NCBI RefSeq assembly: GCF_040932435.1 | Contig: NZ_JBFQGA010000001.1 | Location: forward strand, 1 to 64,000 | Length of the DNA stretch: 64,000 nucleotides | Source: Kluyvera sp040932435 | Lineage (GTDB): Bacteria; Pseudomonadota; Gammaproteobacteria; Enterobacterales; Enterobacteriaceae | Direction: 5' to 3' | Shown here: one piece after another, positions 34,702-43,445 of the stretch | How positions within the stretch are numbered: the first letter of the stretch is position 1 | Layout: the number at the start of each line of letters is the position of its first letter | The notes under the pieces: generated by a model | Databases searched by the model: none | Told to the model about the DNA's origin: nothing | What the model saw: the letters and a program-made list of their open reading frames with translations, nothing else | Translations under genes and position numbers: made by a program

Positions 34702-34968
34702 TTATTTGTACAGCTCAGCCGTGGCGTGCCAATGGTCGCCGGTACGGGCCTCAATTACGCGATAGCTGCTAGCACCTTCTTTTTCGGCTTTTGCGGCTAA
34801 TTCACTACGCATATCCATCGGGGCGCTACCAATCTGTGATACAGAGATGGTACCCATTGGTTGAAGGTTCTGAGCCTGCTGAGCATCAACTTGGTGCACC
34901 GCGGCGCTTGCGCCGAAGGATAGTACGGATGCCAGACCAAGGGATGCGATAATCATTGCGCTTTTCAT
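34702..34968 (-). CDS. YhcN-family (DUF1471) periplasmic protein, second copy
   Basis: A small protein of 88 residues with a cleaved signal peptide ending at about ASA-A (residue 22). The DUF1471 domain (YdgH/BhsA/McbA-like) includes the signature SAPMDMRSELAAKAEKEGA and the C-terminal WHATAELYK. Family members are periplasmic stress proteins with no known enzyme activity. It is a tandem paralog of the yhcN gene 111 bases upstream: the last 24 residues are identical, but the DNA there differs at about 13 of 75 positions, so the proteins are under constraint rather than newly copied. The ribosome binding site GGAGT precedes the ATG. Confidence 0.9.
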   Translation of the reverse strand: MKSAMIIASLGLASVLSFGASAAVHQVDAQQAQNLQPMGTISVSQIGSAPMDMRSELAAKAEKEGASSYRVIEARTGDHWHATAELYK

Positions 34969-35079
34969 AGTGTTTACTCCTCACCTTATTCTTCAGCGGT
35001 GAGAGGATATTCTTTGTGATTCCTGGACCGCTGTGGGTTACTTAATTTATTAACTGCCGACGTATTGCTTCACACTGAC

Positions 35080-35343
35080 TTATTTGTACAGTTCAGCCGT
35101 TGCGTGCCAATGGTCACCGGTACGCGCTTCAATAACGCGGTAGGATGATGCACCTTGTTCTTCCGCTTTCTTAGTCAGCATTTCATGCATATCCATCGGA
35201 GATGAACCGACAGAACCGATAGAAACGGTGCCGATTGACTGACGGGTTTGCGCCTGATCGCTGTTGATAGAATCAGCGGCAAATGCGCCAAACGAGATAA
35301 CGGAAAGGATACTTAGAGCAGCAACGGTAGTTTTGATTTTCAT
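35080..35343 (-). CDS. yhcN: YhcN, DUF1471 periplasmic stress protein
   Basis: A protein of 87 residues, the same length as E. coli YhcN, which is linked to peroxide and acid stress. The signal peptide MKIKTTVAALSILSVISFGAFA is almost that of E. coli and ends near residue 22; the mature DUF1471 domain follows (SSPMDMHEMLTKKAEEQGA). ATG 35343 has GAGGTGAG upstream; a GTG three codons earlier would be too close to it. This copy is the ortholog and the gene at 34702-34968 is the extra one, judged by the signal peptide. Confidence 0.95.
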   Translation of the reverse strand: MKIKTTVAALSILSVISFGAFAADSINSDQAQTRQSIGTVSIGSVGSSPMDMHEMLTKKAEEQGASSYRVIEARTGDHWHATAELYK

Positions 35344-35716
35344 GATACTCACCTCGTCGAATTTTTTTGGAGGGCCTTTGTTTTGTGACCCTCATCACGA
35401 AATTAAGTATACACTAATCACGAAAAATATTAATACCTGACTAATGGTTTCGCGTGTAATTACATGTCAATAAACGTCATTTTTAGAACAATTACGTATA
35501 AAAAAGCGCATATTTTGGCAAAGTGGCTCGGTAATAATGCGTAAAATCAAAAAGATAGATGAATTTGATGTTTTGTGCGATTAAGTCAGGATATATTCAC
35601 TGCATCTATATGTTTGACCAATGAATCGCACTAAATGCTAACGAAACGGCAGTTGAAGATGTGGCGATTGGGGGAGTACAGCTCCTCTGGGGGACCCAGA
35701 GGAGAGAGGAAGGGAA
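35344..35716. other. yhcN-argR intergenic region
   Basis: An AT-rich gap with no credible gene. CTCCTCTGGG (35682-35691) and CCCAGAGGAG (35695-35704) form a perfect 10-bp hairpin just after the argR stop codon. It lacks a T-tract on the argR strand, so it may protect the 3' end or stop transcripts only weakly. A TATACT hexamer on the minus strand (35411-35406) might be a yhcN promoter element, but no good -35 site was found. Confidence 0.55.
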
Positions 35717-36187
35717 TTACAGCTCTTGTTCGAACAGAACTTGGATCGCTTCGAAGAGATCTTTGACGGTAAAGCCTCTAGCTGGAGTGGTAAAGATAGT
35801 GTCATCGCCGGCGATGCTGCCGAGGATGCCTTCTGCTTTACCTAAAGAGTCCAGTAGACGAGCAATCAACTGCGCCGCACCCGGGCTGGTATGAATGACG
35901 ACGACAGAATCGTTGTAATCGATATCCAGCACCAAGTTTTTCAGCGGGCTGGTGGTTGTCGGCACGCCCAGTTCGGCCGGCAGGCAGTAAACCATCTCCA
36001 TTTTGGCGTTGCGCGTACGTACGGCGCCAAATTTCGTCAGCATACGAGAGACTTTGGATTGGTTGATATTGTCGAAACCATCTTCCTGTAAGGCCTGAAC
36101 AATTTCGCCCTGAGAGCTAAATTTTTCTTCCTTCAGTAAGGATTTAAAGGCTTTAACTAATTCTTCTTGTTTGGTTGAACTTCGCAT
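35717..36187 (-). CDS. argR: ArgR, arginine repressor
   Basis: A hexameric arginine-responsive repressor of 156 residues that controls arginine synthesis genes and also aids XerCD recombination at cer. The N-terminal winged helix-turn-helix (about 1-70) includes QSKVSRMLTKFGAVRTRNAKMEMVYCLP. The C-terminal arginine-binding domain has the GSIAGDDTIF segment with the two aspartates. Length equals E. coli ArgR. It is divergent from mdh; ARG boxes upstream of its start indicate self-repression. Confidence 0.98.
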   Translation of the reverse strand: MRSSTKQEELVKAFKSLLKEEKFSSQGEIVQALQEDGFDNINQSKVSRMLTKFGAVRTRNAKMEMVYCLPAELGVPTTTSPLKNLVLDIDYNDSVVVIHTSPGAAQLIARLLDSLGKAEGILGSIAGDDTIFTTPARGFTVKDLFEAIQVLFEQEL

Positions 36188-36215
36188 AAGTCACCCGAGT
36201 ATGGTGGTGAAATTA

Positions 36216-36248
36216 ACATTATTATGCATATAGGTGAATTTTTATGCA
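36216..36248 (-). promoter_or_regulatory. ARG boxes of the argR promoter
   Basis: On the minus strand, TGCATAAAAATTCA (36248-36235) and TGCATAATAATG (36229-36218) match the two halves of the ARG box consensus (TGAAT-N4-ATTCA) in tandem with about 19 bases between centres. They lie 30-60 bases before the argR start. This matches the autoregulatory argR operator of E. coli. Confidence 0.75.
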
Positions 36249-36378
36249 AACAATTTGCCTGAATTGGCTAATTCAAATAAAGAAAGGCGGAATTTTAGCA
36301 AATATTAGGCCTAAGAAACATGCCTATATCACGGGATCTAAATAAGTTAAAAGTAAATGAATTGTTATTAAATTGCTG

Positions 36379-36406
36379 TTGTTTTACGCAACGTGCTGAG
36401 TATATT
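36379..36406 (+). promoter_or_regulatory. candidate mdh promoter
   Basis: TTGTTT (36379-36384) and TATATT (36401-36406) lie 16 bases apart, about 235 bases before mdh in the 454-base argR-mdh gap (36188-36641). If it is used, mdh has a long leader. I recognised no other element in the rest of the gap. Confidence 0.4.
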
Positions 36407-36641
36407 GTAATCGATAGTTGATGAAAAATTGGTTTCGTAGATAGGCCTTTATTTGGGAGTCATGCGGTGGCGCCAGCAATGCTGTTGGAGAAGCCGCATT
36501 CTGTAAGCAATTATATTGTAATTATTTACCTTGTGAATTAAGGTCGCCGCAACGGAGTAAATACAGGTTTCTCCTGCGTTGGTTATGCGGTCCACGACAG
36601 GTTGTTGCCTGAATGTCATTAACCATAATAAGGAGTTTAGG

Positions 36642-37580
36642 ATGAAAGTCGCAGTCCTTGGTGCCGCCGGTGGTATTGGCCAGGCGCTCGCCCTACTACT
36701 AAAGACCCAACTTCCTTCAGGTTCAGAACTCTCTCTGTATGATATCGCCCCGGTCACGCCTGGCGTGGCTGTCGATCTGAGCCATATTCCGACCGATGTT
36801 AAAATCAAAGGCTTCTCAGGTGAAGACGCCACGCCTGCGCTGGTCGGCGCTGACGTTGTCCTGATCTCGGCGGGTGTTGCGCGTAAACCCGGCATGGATC
36901 GCTCTGATTTGTTTAATGTAAACGCCGGTATTGTGAAAAATCTGGTGCAACAAATCGCGAAAACCGCGCCGAAAGCCTGCATTGGTATTATCACCAATCC
37001 GGTCAACACCACGGTGGCCATTGCTGCTGAAGTGCTGAAAAAGGCGGGCGTGTACGATAAGAACAAACTGTTTGGCGTGACTACGCTGGATATTATTCGC
37101 TCTAATACCTTTGTCGCGGAGCTGAAAGGCAAAAACTGCGGTGACGTTGAAGTCCCTGTGATTGGCGGCCATTCTGGCGTCACCATTTTGCCTTTATTGT
37201 CGCAGATCCCAGGTGTGAGCTTCTCAGAACAAGAAGTGAATGACTTAACCAAACGCATCCAGAACGCCGGTACCGAAGTGGTCGAAGCGAAAGCTGGCGG
37301 TGGGTCAGCTACCCTGTCGATGGGCCAGGCAGCGGCGCGTTTCGGCCTGTCTTTAGTGCGTGCACTGCAGGGTGAGAAAGGCGTGGTCGAATGTGCCTAC
37401 GTTGAAGGCGACGGCGAATATGCGCGTTTCTTCTCACAGCCGCTGCTGCTGGGTAAAAACGGTGTTGAAGAGCGCCGGTCTATCGGCAAACTGAGTGCCT
37501 ACGAACAGCAGGCGCTGGAAGGCATGCTGGAAACACTGAGAAAAGACATCCAACTGGGTGAAGAGTTTATCAATAAATAA
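36642..37580 (+). CDS. mdh: Malate dehydrogenase
   Basis: A citric-acid-cycle enzyme of 312 residues that interconverts malate and oxaloacetate with NAD. The Rossmann motif GAAGGIGQ is at 8-14, the mobile loop with substrate-binding Arg81 and Arg87 (ARKPGMDRSDL) follows, and the catalytic pair Asp150/Arg153 (LDIIR) and His177 (GGHSG) are all present. I chose ATG 36642 after AAGGAG, giving the E. coli length. It is a single-gene unit. Confidence 0.99.
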   Translation: MKVAVLGAAGGIGQALALLLKTQLPSGSELSLYDIAPVTPGVAVDLSHIPTDVKIKGFSGEDATPALVGADVVLISAGVARKPGMDRSDLFNVNAGIVKNLVQQIAKTAPKACIGIITNPVNTTVAIAAEVLKKAGVYDKNKLFGVTTLDIIRSNTFVAELKGKNCGDVEVPVIGGHSGVTILPLLSQIPGVSFSEQEVNDLTKRIQNAGTEVVEAKAGGGSATLSMGQAAARFGLSLVRALQGEKGVVECAYVEGDGEYARFFSQPLLLGKNGVEERRSIGKLSAYEQQALEGMLETLRKDIQLGEEFINK

Positions 37581-37600
37581 GACTTGAGGTCTTAGTGTCA

Positions 37601-37627
37601 CAAAGGGGCCATTTGGCCCCTTTGCTT
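37601..37627. terminator. bidirectional terminator between mdh and degS
   Basis: CAAAGGGGCC (37601-37610) pairs with GGCCCCTTTG (37615-37624) around ATTT. It lies between convergent mdh and degS, and serves both. Confidence 0.85.
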
Positions 37628-37635
37628 TTGCTGGG

Positions 37636-38700
37636 TTAGTTAGACGCAGGATATTCCTGAATCGTCACCTGCATCGTGAGTTTTTTGTCGTCACGCATCA
37701 CCACGACTGGAATCACCGAACCTGGGCGAATCTCCGCGACTTGGTCCATCGTCTCCAGTGCTGAAACCGCCTGTTTACCATTCACCGAGATGATGACGTC
37801 GTTATTTTGGATCCCTGCTTGCGCTGCCGGGCCGTCTGGCGAAATGTCATTAACTACAATGCCTTGAATTGGGTCAATGCCGCCCTGCGCGTGAACAGGG
37901 GCAATTTCACGGCCGCTGATGCCAATAAAGCCGCGGATCACGCGACCGTCGCGGATAAGCTTATCCATGATCTTGGTCGCCAACTGGAATGGGATAGCAA
38001 AGCTCAATCCCTCCGGCGTTTCACCGTCGTTACTCTTATCAAAGGAGAGGGTGTTGATACCCATCAGCTCACCCAGCGAGTTGACCAATGCACCGCCGGA
38101 GTTACCGTGGTTAATGGAGGCGTCGGTTTGCAGGAAGTTCTGTCGACCGCTAGGGTTCAGGCCGATACGACCGGTGGCGCTGATAATCCCCTGAGTGATG
38201 GTCTGCCCAAGGTTGTAGGGGTTACCGATCGCCAGAACAACGTCACCAATGTGCGGTACGCGGCTTGGATTAATCGGGATGACCGGTAGACCACCGGTGG
38301 CGCTGATTTTGAGCACCGCGAGGTCGGTCAGGCTATCGGAGCCCACCAGAAGGGCCTCAAACACGCGGCCATCCTGCAGGGCGACGATGATTTGATCGGC
38401 GTCGTTGATAACGTGTTTGTTGGTAATGATGTAGCCGCGCTCATCCATAATCACCCCGGAGCCGAGCGTTTTGATTTCCAGTTGACTATTGGTGCTGCTG
38501 TTTAAGCTGCGGTTATAGACGTTCACCACCGCTGGGGCTGCGCGGCGTACCGCCGAGTTGTAACTCGCCGGGGCTTCATCCATGCTGCTAAAGCGCTGGG
38601 AGGATAAGGGGTTCCACTGGCGCAAAGAGGGGACAGTGACAATCAATATGCCACCAACCAATAAACCGAGTGCAACCGAACGTAAGAGCTTTACAAGCAT
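37636..38700 (-). CDS. degS: DegS, site-1 protease of the sigma-E envelope stress response
   Basis: An inner-membrane-anchored serine protease of 354 residues (355 in E. coli). It senses misfolded porin tails through its PDZ domain and cuts the anti-sigma factor RseA. The N-terminal transmembrane helix lies at about 8-26. The catalytic triad is His96 (NKHVI), Asp126 (TDLAVL) and Ser201 (HGNSGGAL). One PDZ domain follows at about 255-345. It is downstream of degQ on the same strand, with a hairpin between, so it may have its own promoter. Confidence 0.98.
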   Translation of the reverse strand: MLVKLLRSVALGLLVGGILIVTVPSLRQWNPLSSQRFSSMDEAPASYNSAVRRAAPAVVNVYNRSLNSSTNSQLEIKTLGSGVIMDERGYIITNKHVINDADQIIVALQDGRVFEALLVGSDSLTDLAVLKISATGGLPVIPINPSRVPHIGDVVLAIGNPYNLGQTITQGIISATGRIGLNPSGRQNFLQTDASINHGNSGGALVNSLGELMGINTLSFDKSNDGETPEGLSFAIPFQLATKIMDKLIRDGRVIRGFIGISGREIAPVHAQGGIDPIQGIVVNDISPDGPAAQAGIQNNDVIISVNGKQAVSALETMDQVAEIRPGSVIPVVVMRDDKKLTMQVTIQEYPASN

Positions 38701-38748
38701 GATACCGGCATCGTTAATAAGGAAACTGGACGAAGCATACCACGAGTT

Positions 38749-38780
38749 AACCGGACATACATTCCATGCTATGTCCGGTT
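38749..38780 (-). terminator. degQ-degS intergenic hairpin
   Basis: AACCGGACATA (38749-38759) and TATGTCCGGTT (38770-38780) form a perfect 11-bp stem directly after the degQ stop. There is no long T-tract, so it may be an attenuator rather than a full terminator. Confidence 0.6.
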
Positions 38781-38789
38781 TGGCGTGGA

Positions 38790-40166
38790 TTAACGCATCA
38801 GCAGATAGATACTTTCATCACCGCGCAGCACGTTAACCGCGATTACCGCCGGTTTAGCCTCCAGAACCTTACGCAGTTCAGCTATTGAGGTCGTCGGCTG
38901 GCGGTTTATGCCAATGATAACGTCGTCTTTATGCAGACCCACTTGGGCGGCCGGGCTGCCTTTCTCAACTTCTGAAATGACCACCCCTTTGCTGCCATTT
39001 TTGGCCTGACCATCGCTTAGCGATGCGCCTTCCAGCGCCGGAATAATCAGCTGGGCGCTGGCAGTAGAAGAGGTGCTCTTATCCAGCGTGACCTCAACTT
39101 CTTGCGGCTTACCGTCACGCAGCAGGCCCAGTTTGACCTTCGAACCTGGCTCCGTGGTGGCGATGCGCGAACGCAGTTCGGCGAAGCTGTTGAGCGGTTT
39201 GCCGTTCAGGCTGGTAATGACGTCCCCGGACTTGATGCCCGCTTTGGCGGAGCCTGAGCCCGGCAGAACTTCACTGACAAAGGCGCCGCGTTGCACATTG
39301 AGGTTAAAGGCTTTGGCGATATCCGCCGTCATTTCCATCCCACGAATGCCAAGCAGGCCGCGTTTAATTTCACCAAACTGAATCAGCTGCTGGGCAAGGG
39401 TTTGTGCCATATTGCTCGGGATAGCAAAACCAATACCGATGCTGCCGCCGCCCGGTGCCAGTATCGCGGTGTTAATACCGATAAGCTCACCGTTTAGATT
39501 CAGCAGTGCTCCGCCGGAGTTACCGCGGTTAATCGCGGCGTCGGTCTGGACAAAGTTCTCCAGCCCTTCGAGGTTAAGGCCGCTACGGCCAAGCGCCGAG
39601 ACAATCCCCGAGGTGACGGTTTGCCCCAAACCAAACGGGTTACCGACGGCAACGGCGAAGTCACCAACGCGCAGTTTGTCAGAGTCGGCGATGGCGATTT
39701 GCGTTAAATGGCTGGCCTTCTGAATTTGCAGCAGGGCGATATCGCTTTGGTCATCGCTGCCAATCAGTTTGGCATCGAATTCACGGCCATCGTTAAGCTG
39801 CACGCTGATCTTCTGTGCATCGCTGATGACGTGGTTATTGGTAAGCACATAGCCTTTAATGGCATCGATGATAACGCCAGAGCCTAAGCCTTCAAACTGC
39901 TGTGCCGGTCCACTGGGCGCGCTGCTGCCATCGTCGCCAAAGAATTTTTTCAAATCGTCAGGCACCTGCGGGTTTGTGGGTGCCGTCCCTTCAACCTGTA
40001 CGCTCACGACGGCAGGCAGAACTTTCTCCAGCATCGGCGCGAGGCTCGGCAGCGCTCCTTGCCCAGGAACTTGCGTAGGTAGAGAAGCCTGCACCGAAAC
40101 CGGTACGGCAAGCGATAATCCGATGCTGAACGCTAATGCACTTAACAATAAAGTCGATTTGCTCAT
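38790..40166 (-). CDS. degQ: DegQ, periplasmic serine protease
   Basis: A protease and chaperone of 458 residues (455 in E. coli) from the HtrA family that degrades unfolded periplasmic proteins. The signal peptide ends near AQA at about residue 27. The triad is His112 (NNHVI), Asp142 (SDIALL) and Ser217 (RGNSGGAL). Two PDZ domains follow, at about 255-350 and 360-455. Its position next to degS and zapG, and the short signal-mature junction, favour DegQ over DegP. Confidence 0.97.
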   Translation of the reverse strand: MSKSTLLLSALAFSIGLSLAVPVSVQASLPTQVPGQGALPSLAPMLEKVLPAVVSVQVEGTAPTNPQVPDDLKKFFGDDGSSAPSGPAQQFEGLGSGVIIDAIKGYVLTNNHVISDAQKISVQLNDGREFDAKLIGSDDQSDIALLQIQKASHLTQIAIADSDKLRVGDFAVAVGNPFGLGQTVTSGIVSALGRSGLNLEGLENFVQTDAAINRGNSGGALLNLNGELIGINTAILAPGGGSIGIGFAIPSNMAQTLAQQLIQFGEIKRGLLGIRGMEMTADIAKAFNLNVQRGAFVSEVLPGSGSAKAGIKSGDVITSLNGKPLNSFAELRSRIATTEPGSKVKLGLLRDGKPQEVEVTLDKSTSSTASAQLIIPALEGASLSDGQAKNGSKGVVISEVEKGSPAAQVGLHKDDVIIGINRQPTTSIAELRKVLEAKPAVIAVNVLRGDESIYLLMR

Positions 40167-40260
40167 TGCTGCTGGCCCTCATGACCCTGGATGCAAGAAT
40201 ATGACTTCCCGAAAAAATTGATGTTATTGAAGTAAATATAGACGGCGTGAGCAGAAGAGG

Positions 40261-40283
40261 ACGGGCGCAGACATTGCGCCCGT
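40261..40283 (-). terminator. zapG terminator
   Basis: ACGGGCGCA (40261-40269) pairs with TGCGCCCGT (40275-40283). It lies 22 bases beyond the zapG stop codon. The T-tract on the minus strand is poor. Confidence 0.55.
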
Positions 40284-40304
40284 GAAATATTTATGAAATG
40301 CAGA

Positions 40305-40703
40305 TTAATCGCGTTTGGCACCGCTACGCAGCAGACCCGAAGCACCGTCTGAGTAGTCACGCGGCATCTGAACCGGCGCCTGGTCGTTACCGGCTTCGGA
40401 TTCTGCCAGACGATTGCGGAACGGGTTGGCTTCCGGCGACATGCCCGGCAGCAGGTTGCTGGAGCTTTTCGCCATGTGCTGATAAATCTGGCGGTAGTCG
40501 TCTGCCATGTTATCGAGCAATTCTGCGCTGCGAGCGAAATGGCTGACTAACTCTTCGCGGTACTCTTCCAGCTCGGCTTTGTTTTTCTCCAGCTCGTACT
40601 GCAGCGCCTGCTGCTGGCGTAACTTGCTATTACCAAAACGCATGGCCACGGCACCGATAATGATACCGACAACTAACCCAATTAGCGCGTATTCCCAGGT
40701 CAT
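40305..40703 (-). CDS. zapG: ZapG (YhcB), envelope-growth and division protein
   Basis: An inner-membrane protein of 132 residues with one N-terminal helix (about 3-22), a long coiled coil at about 27-75 (LRQQQALQYELEKNKAELEEYREEL), and a polar tail. Length equals E. coli YhcB, which takes part in division and in balancing peptidoglycan, LPS and phospholipid synthesis. I chose ATG 40703 with GGGAGA in front; an ATG two codons upstream overlaps that site. Confidence 0.95.
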   Translation of the reverse strand: MTWEYALIGLVVGIIIGAVAMRFGNSKLRQQQALQYELEKNKAELEEYREELVSHFARSAELLDNMADDYRQIYQHMAKSSSNLLPGMSPEANPFRNRLAESEAGNDQAPVQMPRDYSDGASGLLRSGAKRD

Positions 40704-40901
40704 GAACATCTCCCGTTATTTTGTTGTTCCGTAGGGTCTTGGCGGCTTCGGCAACTCCATGCCTACGCCCGATAGTGCCACTATAACCGCTAATCCCGCA
40801 GAAGTGGAATCCTGACGCATCATCGCGTAGTGTAGAACGGACTTTTTTTGGTCAATCGTGAAGTAAGACATACCGGTTTTCAAAGGAATAACAATTAGAT
40901 C

Positions 40902-42023
40902 ATGCAAAGCCTGTCCCCCACATCGCGCTATCTTCAAGCCCTCGAGCAGGGCAGCCACCAACCCGATGATGTTCAGCGCGAGGCGGTAAATCGCCTTGAT
41001 ACTATTTACCAAGAGCTGCAAACCAAAACGGCGGAGCCTGCTGCTAGCGGATTGAAAGCGCGCTTGGGTAAGCTGCTCGGTAAGAAAGAAAACAACATCA
41101 CAACTTCCGTTCGCGGCCTTTATATGTGGGGCGGCGTAGGGCGAGGCAAAACCTGGCTGATGGATATGTTCTATCAAAGTCTGCCGGGTACGCGTAAACA
41201 GCGTCTGCACTTCCACCGTTTTATGCTGCGTGTACATGAAGAACTGGCGGCGCTGCAGGGACACAGCGATCCGCTGGAGATCGTTGCAGAACGCTTCAAA
41301 GCCGAAACGGACGTGCTGTGTTTCGATGAATTTTTTGTTTCTGATATCACCGATGCCATGCTGCTTGGCGGTCTGATGAAAGCGCTGTTTGCCCGCGGAA
41401 TCACGCTGGTGGCGACCTCCAATATTCCCCCCGATGAGCTTTATCGTAACGGTCTGCAGCGGGCGCGTTTTGTGCCAGCGATTGAAGCCATTAAAGCGCA
41501 CTGCGATATTATGAATGTCGATGCGGGCATCGACTACCGTCTACGCACGCTGACTCAGGCTCACCTGTGGCTGTCGCCGCTGAATAACGAAACGCGCCTG
41601 CAGATGAATAGACTGTGGCTGGCGCTGGCGGGAACGGCGCAGCAAAATCAGACGACGCTTGAGATTAATCACCGGCAGCTACCGACGCTGGGTGTGGAAA
41701 ACCAAACGCTGGCCGTCTCATTTACTACCCTGTGTGTCGATGCGCGTAGCCAGCATGACTATATTGCGCTTTCGCGTCTCTTCCATACGGTCATGCTGTT
41801 TGACGTGCCGGTAATGACGCCGATGCTGGAGAGCGAAGCACGGCGCTTTATTGCGCTGGTGGACGAATTTTACGAACGCCACGTGAAGCTGGTGGTGAGC
41901 GCTGAGGTTGAGCTGTACAGTATCTATCAAGGTGAGCGGCTGAAGTTTGAGTTCCAGCGCTGCCTGTCGCGCCTGCAGGAGATGCAGAGTGAAGAATACC
42001 TGAAGCGCCCGCATATGCCATAA
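40902..42023 (+). CDS. zapE: ZapE, cell-division ATPase (AFG1 family)
   Basis: An AAA-type ATPase of 373 residues (375 in E. coli) that binds FtsZ and affects Z-ring stability under stress. The Walker A motif GGVGRGKT is at 77-84. Walker B is LCFDEFFVSDITD, about 143-155. Sensor region LVATSNIPPDELY and the arginine-rich GLQRARFVP follow. It is divergent from zapG, with a 198-base gap. Length and motifs fit the family well. Confidence 0.97.
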   Translation: MQSLSPTSRYLQALEQGSHQPDDVQREAVNRLDTIYQELQTKTAEPAASGLKARLGKLLGKKENNITTSVRGLYMWGGVGRGKTWLMDMFYQSLPGTRKQRLHFHRFMLRVHEELAALQGHSDPLEIVAERFKAETDVLCFDEFFVSDITDAMLLGGLMKALFARGITLVATSNIPPDELYRNGLQRARFVPAIEAIKAHCDIMNVDAGIDYRLRTLTQAHLWLSPLNNETRLQMNRLWLALAGTAQQNQTTLEINHRQLPTLGVENQTLAVSFTTLCVDARSQHDYIALSRLFHTVMLFDVPVMTPMLESEARRFIALVDEFYERHVKLVVSAEVELYSIYQGERLKFEFQRCLSRLQEMQSEEYLKRPHMP

Positions 42024-42028
42024 ATGCC

Positions 42029-42067
42029 ACCCTCTCCCCGCAGGAGAAGGGCTCGGGGTGAGGGCAT
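42029..42067. repeat. short dispersed-type inverted repeat after zapE
   Basis: CACCCTCTCCCC and GGGGTGAGGG surround AGGAGAAGGG. Segments of this kind are common between genes in gammaproteobacteria. It lies six bases after the zapE stop codon and may stabilise or end that transcript. I could not see a second copy in the window. Confidence 0.5.
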
Positions 42068-42116
42068 TAGGCCGCACACCCCCAAACCTTGAAAAACCCA
42101 CGGCAAATCACATAAA

Positions 42117-42312
42117 GGGGTCGATCTTTGACCCCGACTTCTCTATACTCTTGCGACCCCACGTTACGAGAGAGTTTTTTCCCAAAACTTTCTAAGTGCC
42201 GGCATAGGCTATTCGAAGGGGTAGGTTTGCTGGACAATGTCGTGTGAGCCTCAACTGTCTAAACGTTTGGGTGTTCACCAACGTGTAACTAATTTATTTG
42301 GGTAAGCTTTTA
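42117..42312 (+). promoter_or_regulatory. rplM-rpsI promoter and leader
   Basis: A dyad GGGGTC (42117-42122)/GACCCC (42130-42135) stands just before a TATACT -10-like hexamer (42144-42149); no good -35 hexamer at 17 bases was found. The leader of about 155 bases before rplM is long. In E. coli, L13 represses its own mRNA through the leader; the same control is likely here but is not shown by the sequence alone. Confidence 0.5.
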
Positions 42313-42741
42313 ATGAAAACTTTTACAGCTAAACCAGAAACCGTAAAACGCGACTGGTATGTTGTTGACGCGACCGGTAAAACTCTGGGTCGTCTGGCTT
42401 CCGAACTGGCTCTGCGCCTGCGCGGTAAGCACAAAGCGGAATACACTCCGCACGTAGATACTGGTGATTACATCATCGTTCTGAACGCTGATAAAGTTGC
42501 TGTAACCGGCAACAAGCGTACTGACAAAGTGTACTATCGTCACACTGGCTACGTCGGTGGTCTTAAAGAAGCGACCTTTGAAGAGATGATTGCTCGCCAT
42601 CCTGAGCGTGTGATTGAAATCGCGGTTAAAGGCATGCTGCCAAAAGGCCCGCTGGGTCGTGCAATGTACCGTAAACTGAAAGTTTACGCGGGCAATGAGC
42701 ACAACCACGCGGCACAGCAACCGCAAGTTCTTGACATCTAA
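42313..42741 (+). CDS. rplM: Ribosomal protein L13 (uL13)
   Basis: A protein of 142 residues and an early assembly component of the large ribosomal subunit. The start MKTFTAKPETVKRDWYVVDA and the central segment VTGNKRTDKVYYRHTGYVGG are characteristic. I chose ATG 42313, which gives the E. coli length; upstream in-frame starts add five residues not in the family. It is the first gene of the rplM-rpsI operon. Confidence 0.99.
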   Translation: MKTFTAKPETVKRDWYVVDATGKTLGRLASELALRLRGKHKAEYTPHVDTGDYIIVLNADKVAVTGNKRTDKVYYRHTGYVGGLKEATFEEMIARHPERVIEIAVKGMLPKGPLGRAMYRKLKVYAGNEHNHAAQQPQVLDI

Positions 42742-42756
42742 TCGGGATTATAGGCA

Positions 42757-43149
42757 ATGGCTGAAAATCAATACTACGGCACTGGTCGCCGCAAAAGTTC
42801 CGCAGCTCGCGTTTTCATCAAACCGGGCAACGGCAAAATCGTTATCAACCAACGTTCTCTGGAACAGTACTTCGGTCGTGAAACTGCCCGCATGGTAGTT
42901 CGTCAGCCGCTGGAACTGGTCGACATGGTTGAGAAACTGGATCTGTACATCACCGTTAAAGGTGGTGGTATCTCTGGTCAGGCTGGTGCGATCCGTCACG
43001 GTATCACCCGCGCTCTGATGGAGTACGACGAGTCCCTGCGTGGCGAACTGCGTAAAGCAGGCTTCGTTACTCGTGATGCTCGTCAGGTTGAACGTAAGAA
43101 AGTCGGCCTGCGTAAAGCACGTCGTCGTCCTCAGTTCTCCAAACGTTAA
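42757..43149 (+). CDS. rpsI: Ribosomal protein S9 (uS9)
   Basis: A small-subunit protein of 130 residues. The C-terminal tail [11 protein letters not shown] reaches the decoding centre and contacts P-site tRNA; it is intact. The N-terminal segment [19 protein letters not shown] is typical. It follows rplM by 15 bases, and a strong terminator follows. Confidence 0.99.
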
Positions 43150-43181
43150 TTGGTTTCTGCTTCGGCAGAGGACAATTTTCG

Positions 43182-43208
43182 AAAAAACCCGCCTCGGCGG
43201 GTTTTTTT
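43182..43208 (+). terminator. rplM-rpsI terminator
   Basis: A-tract plus CCCGC (43188-43192) pairs with GCGGG (43197-43201) and runs into seven T. It lies 32 bases after rpsI. The remaining 237 bases before sspA should contain the sspA promoter; I saw no clear hexamers there. Confidence 0.95.
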
Positions 43209-43445
43209 ATGCCCGTAAACGCTGTGAACAGGCTCTTTTTCCGCTTTTCCCGAATCGTCTCACCACAAGTCGTTCAAAATCTGGTAGACTATCATCCAAT
43301 TTTCTGCCCAAATGCGCGCGATTGTTCATTTTTTGTTGAGTTTATGAACGGGAATGTCGTCTAACGTGCAGATGAGGCTTACCATCTGGCTAGCCGCCGT
43401 TGTGGCTGGTAGCAGTACAAATTCTGATTATACCTGGAGGTTTTC

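Noticed and set aside
42128..42149. TTGACC...TATACT as an rplM promoter
   Set aside because: The two hexamers are only 10 bases apart, too close for a sigma-70 promoter. The -10-like site may still be used with another -35 region.
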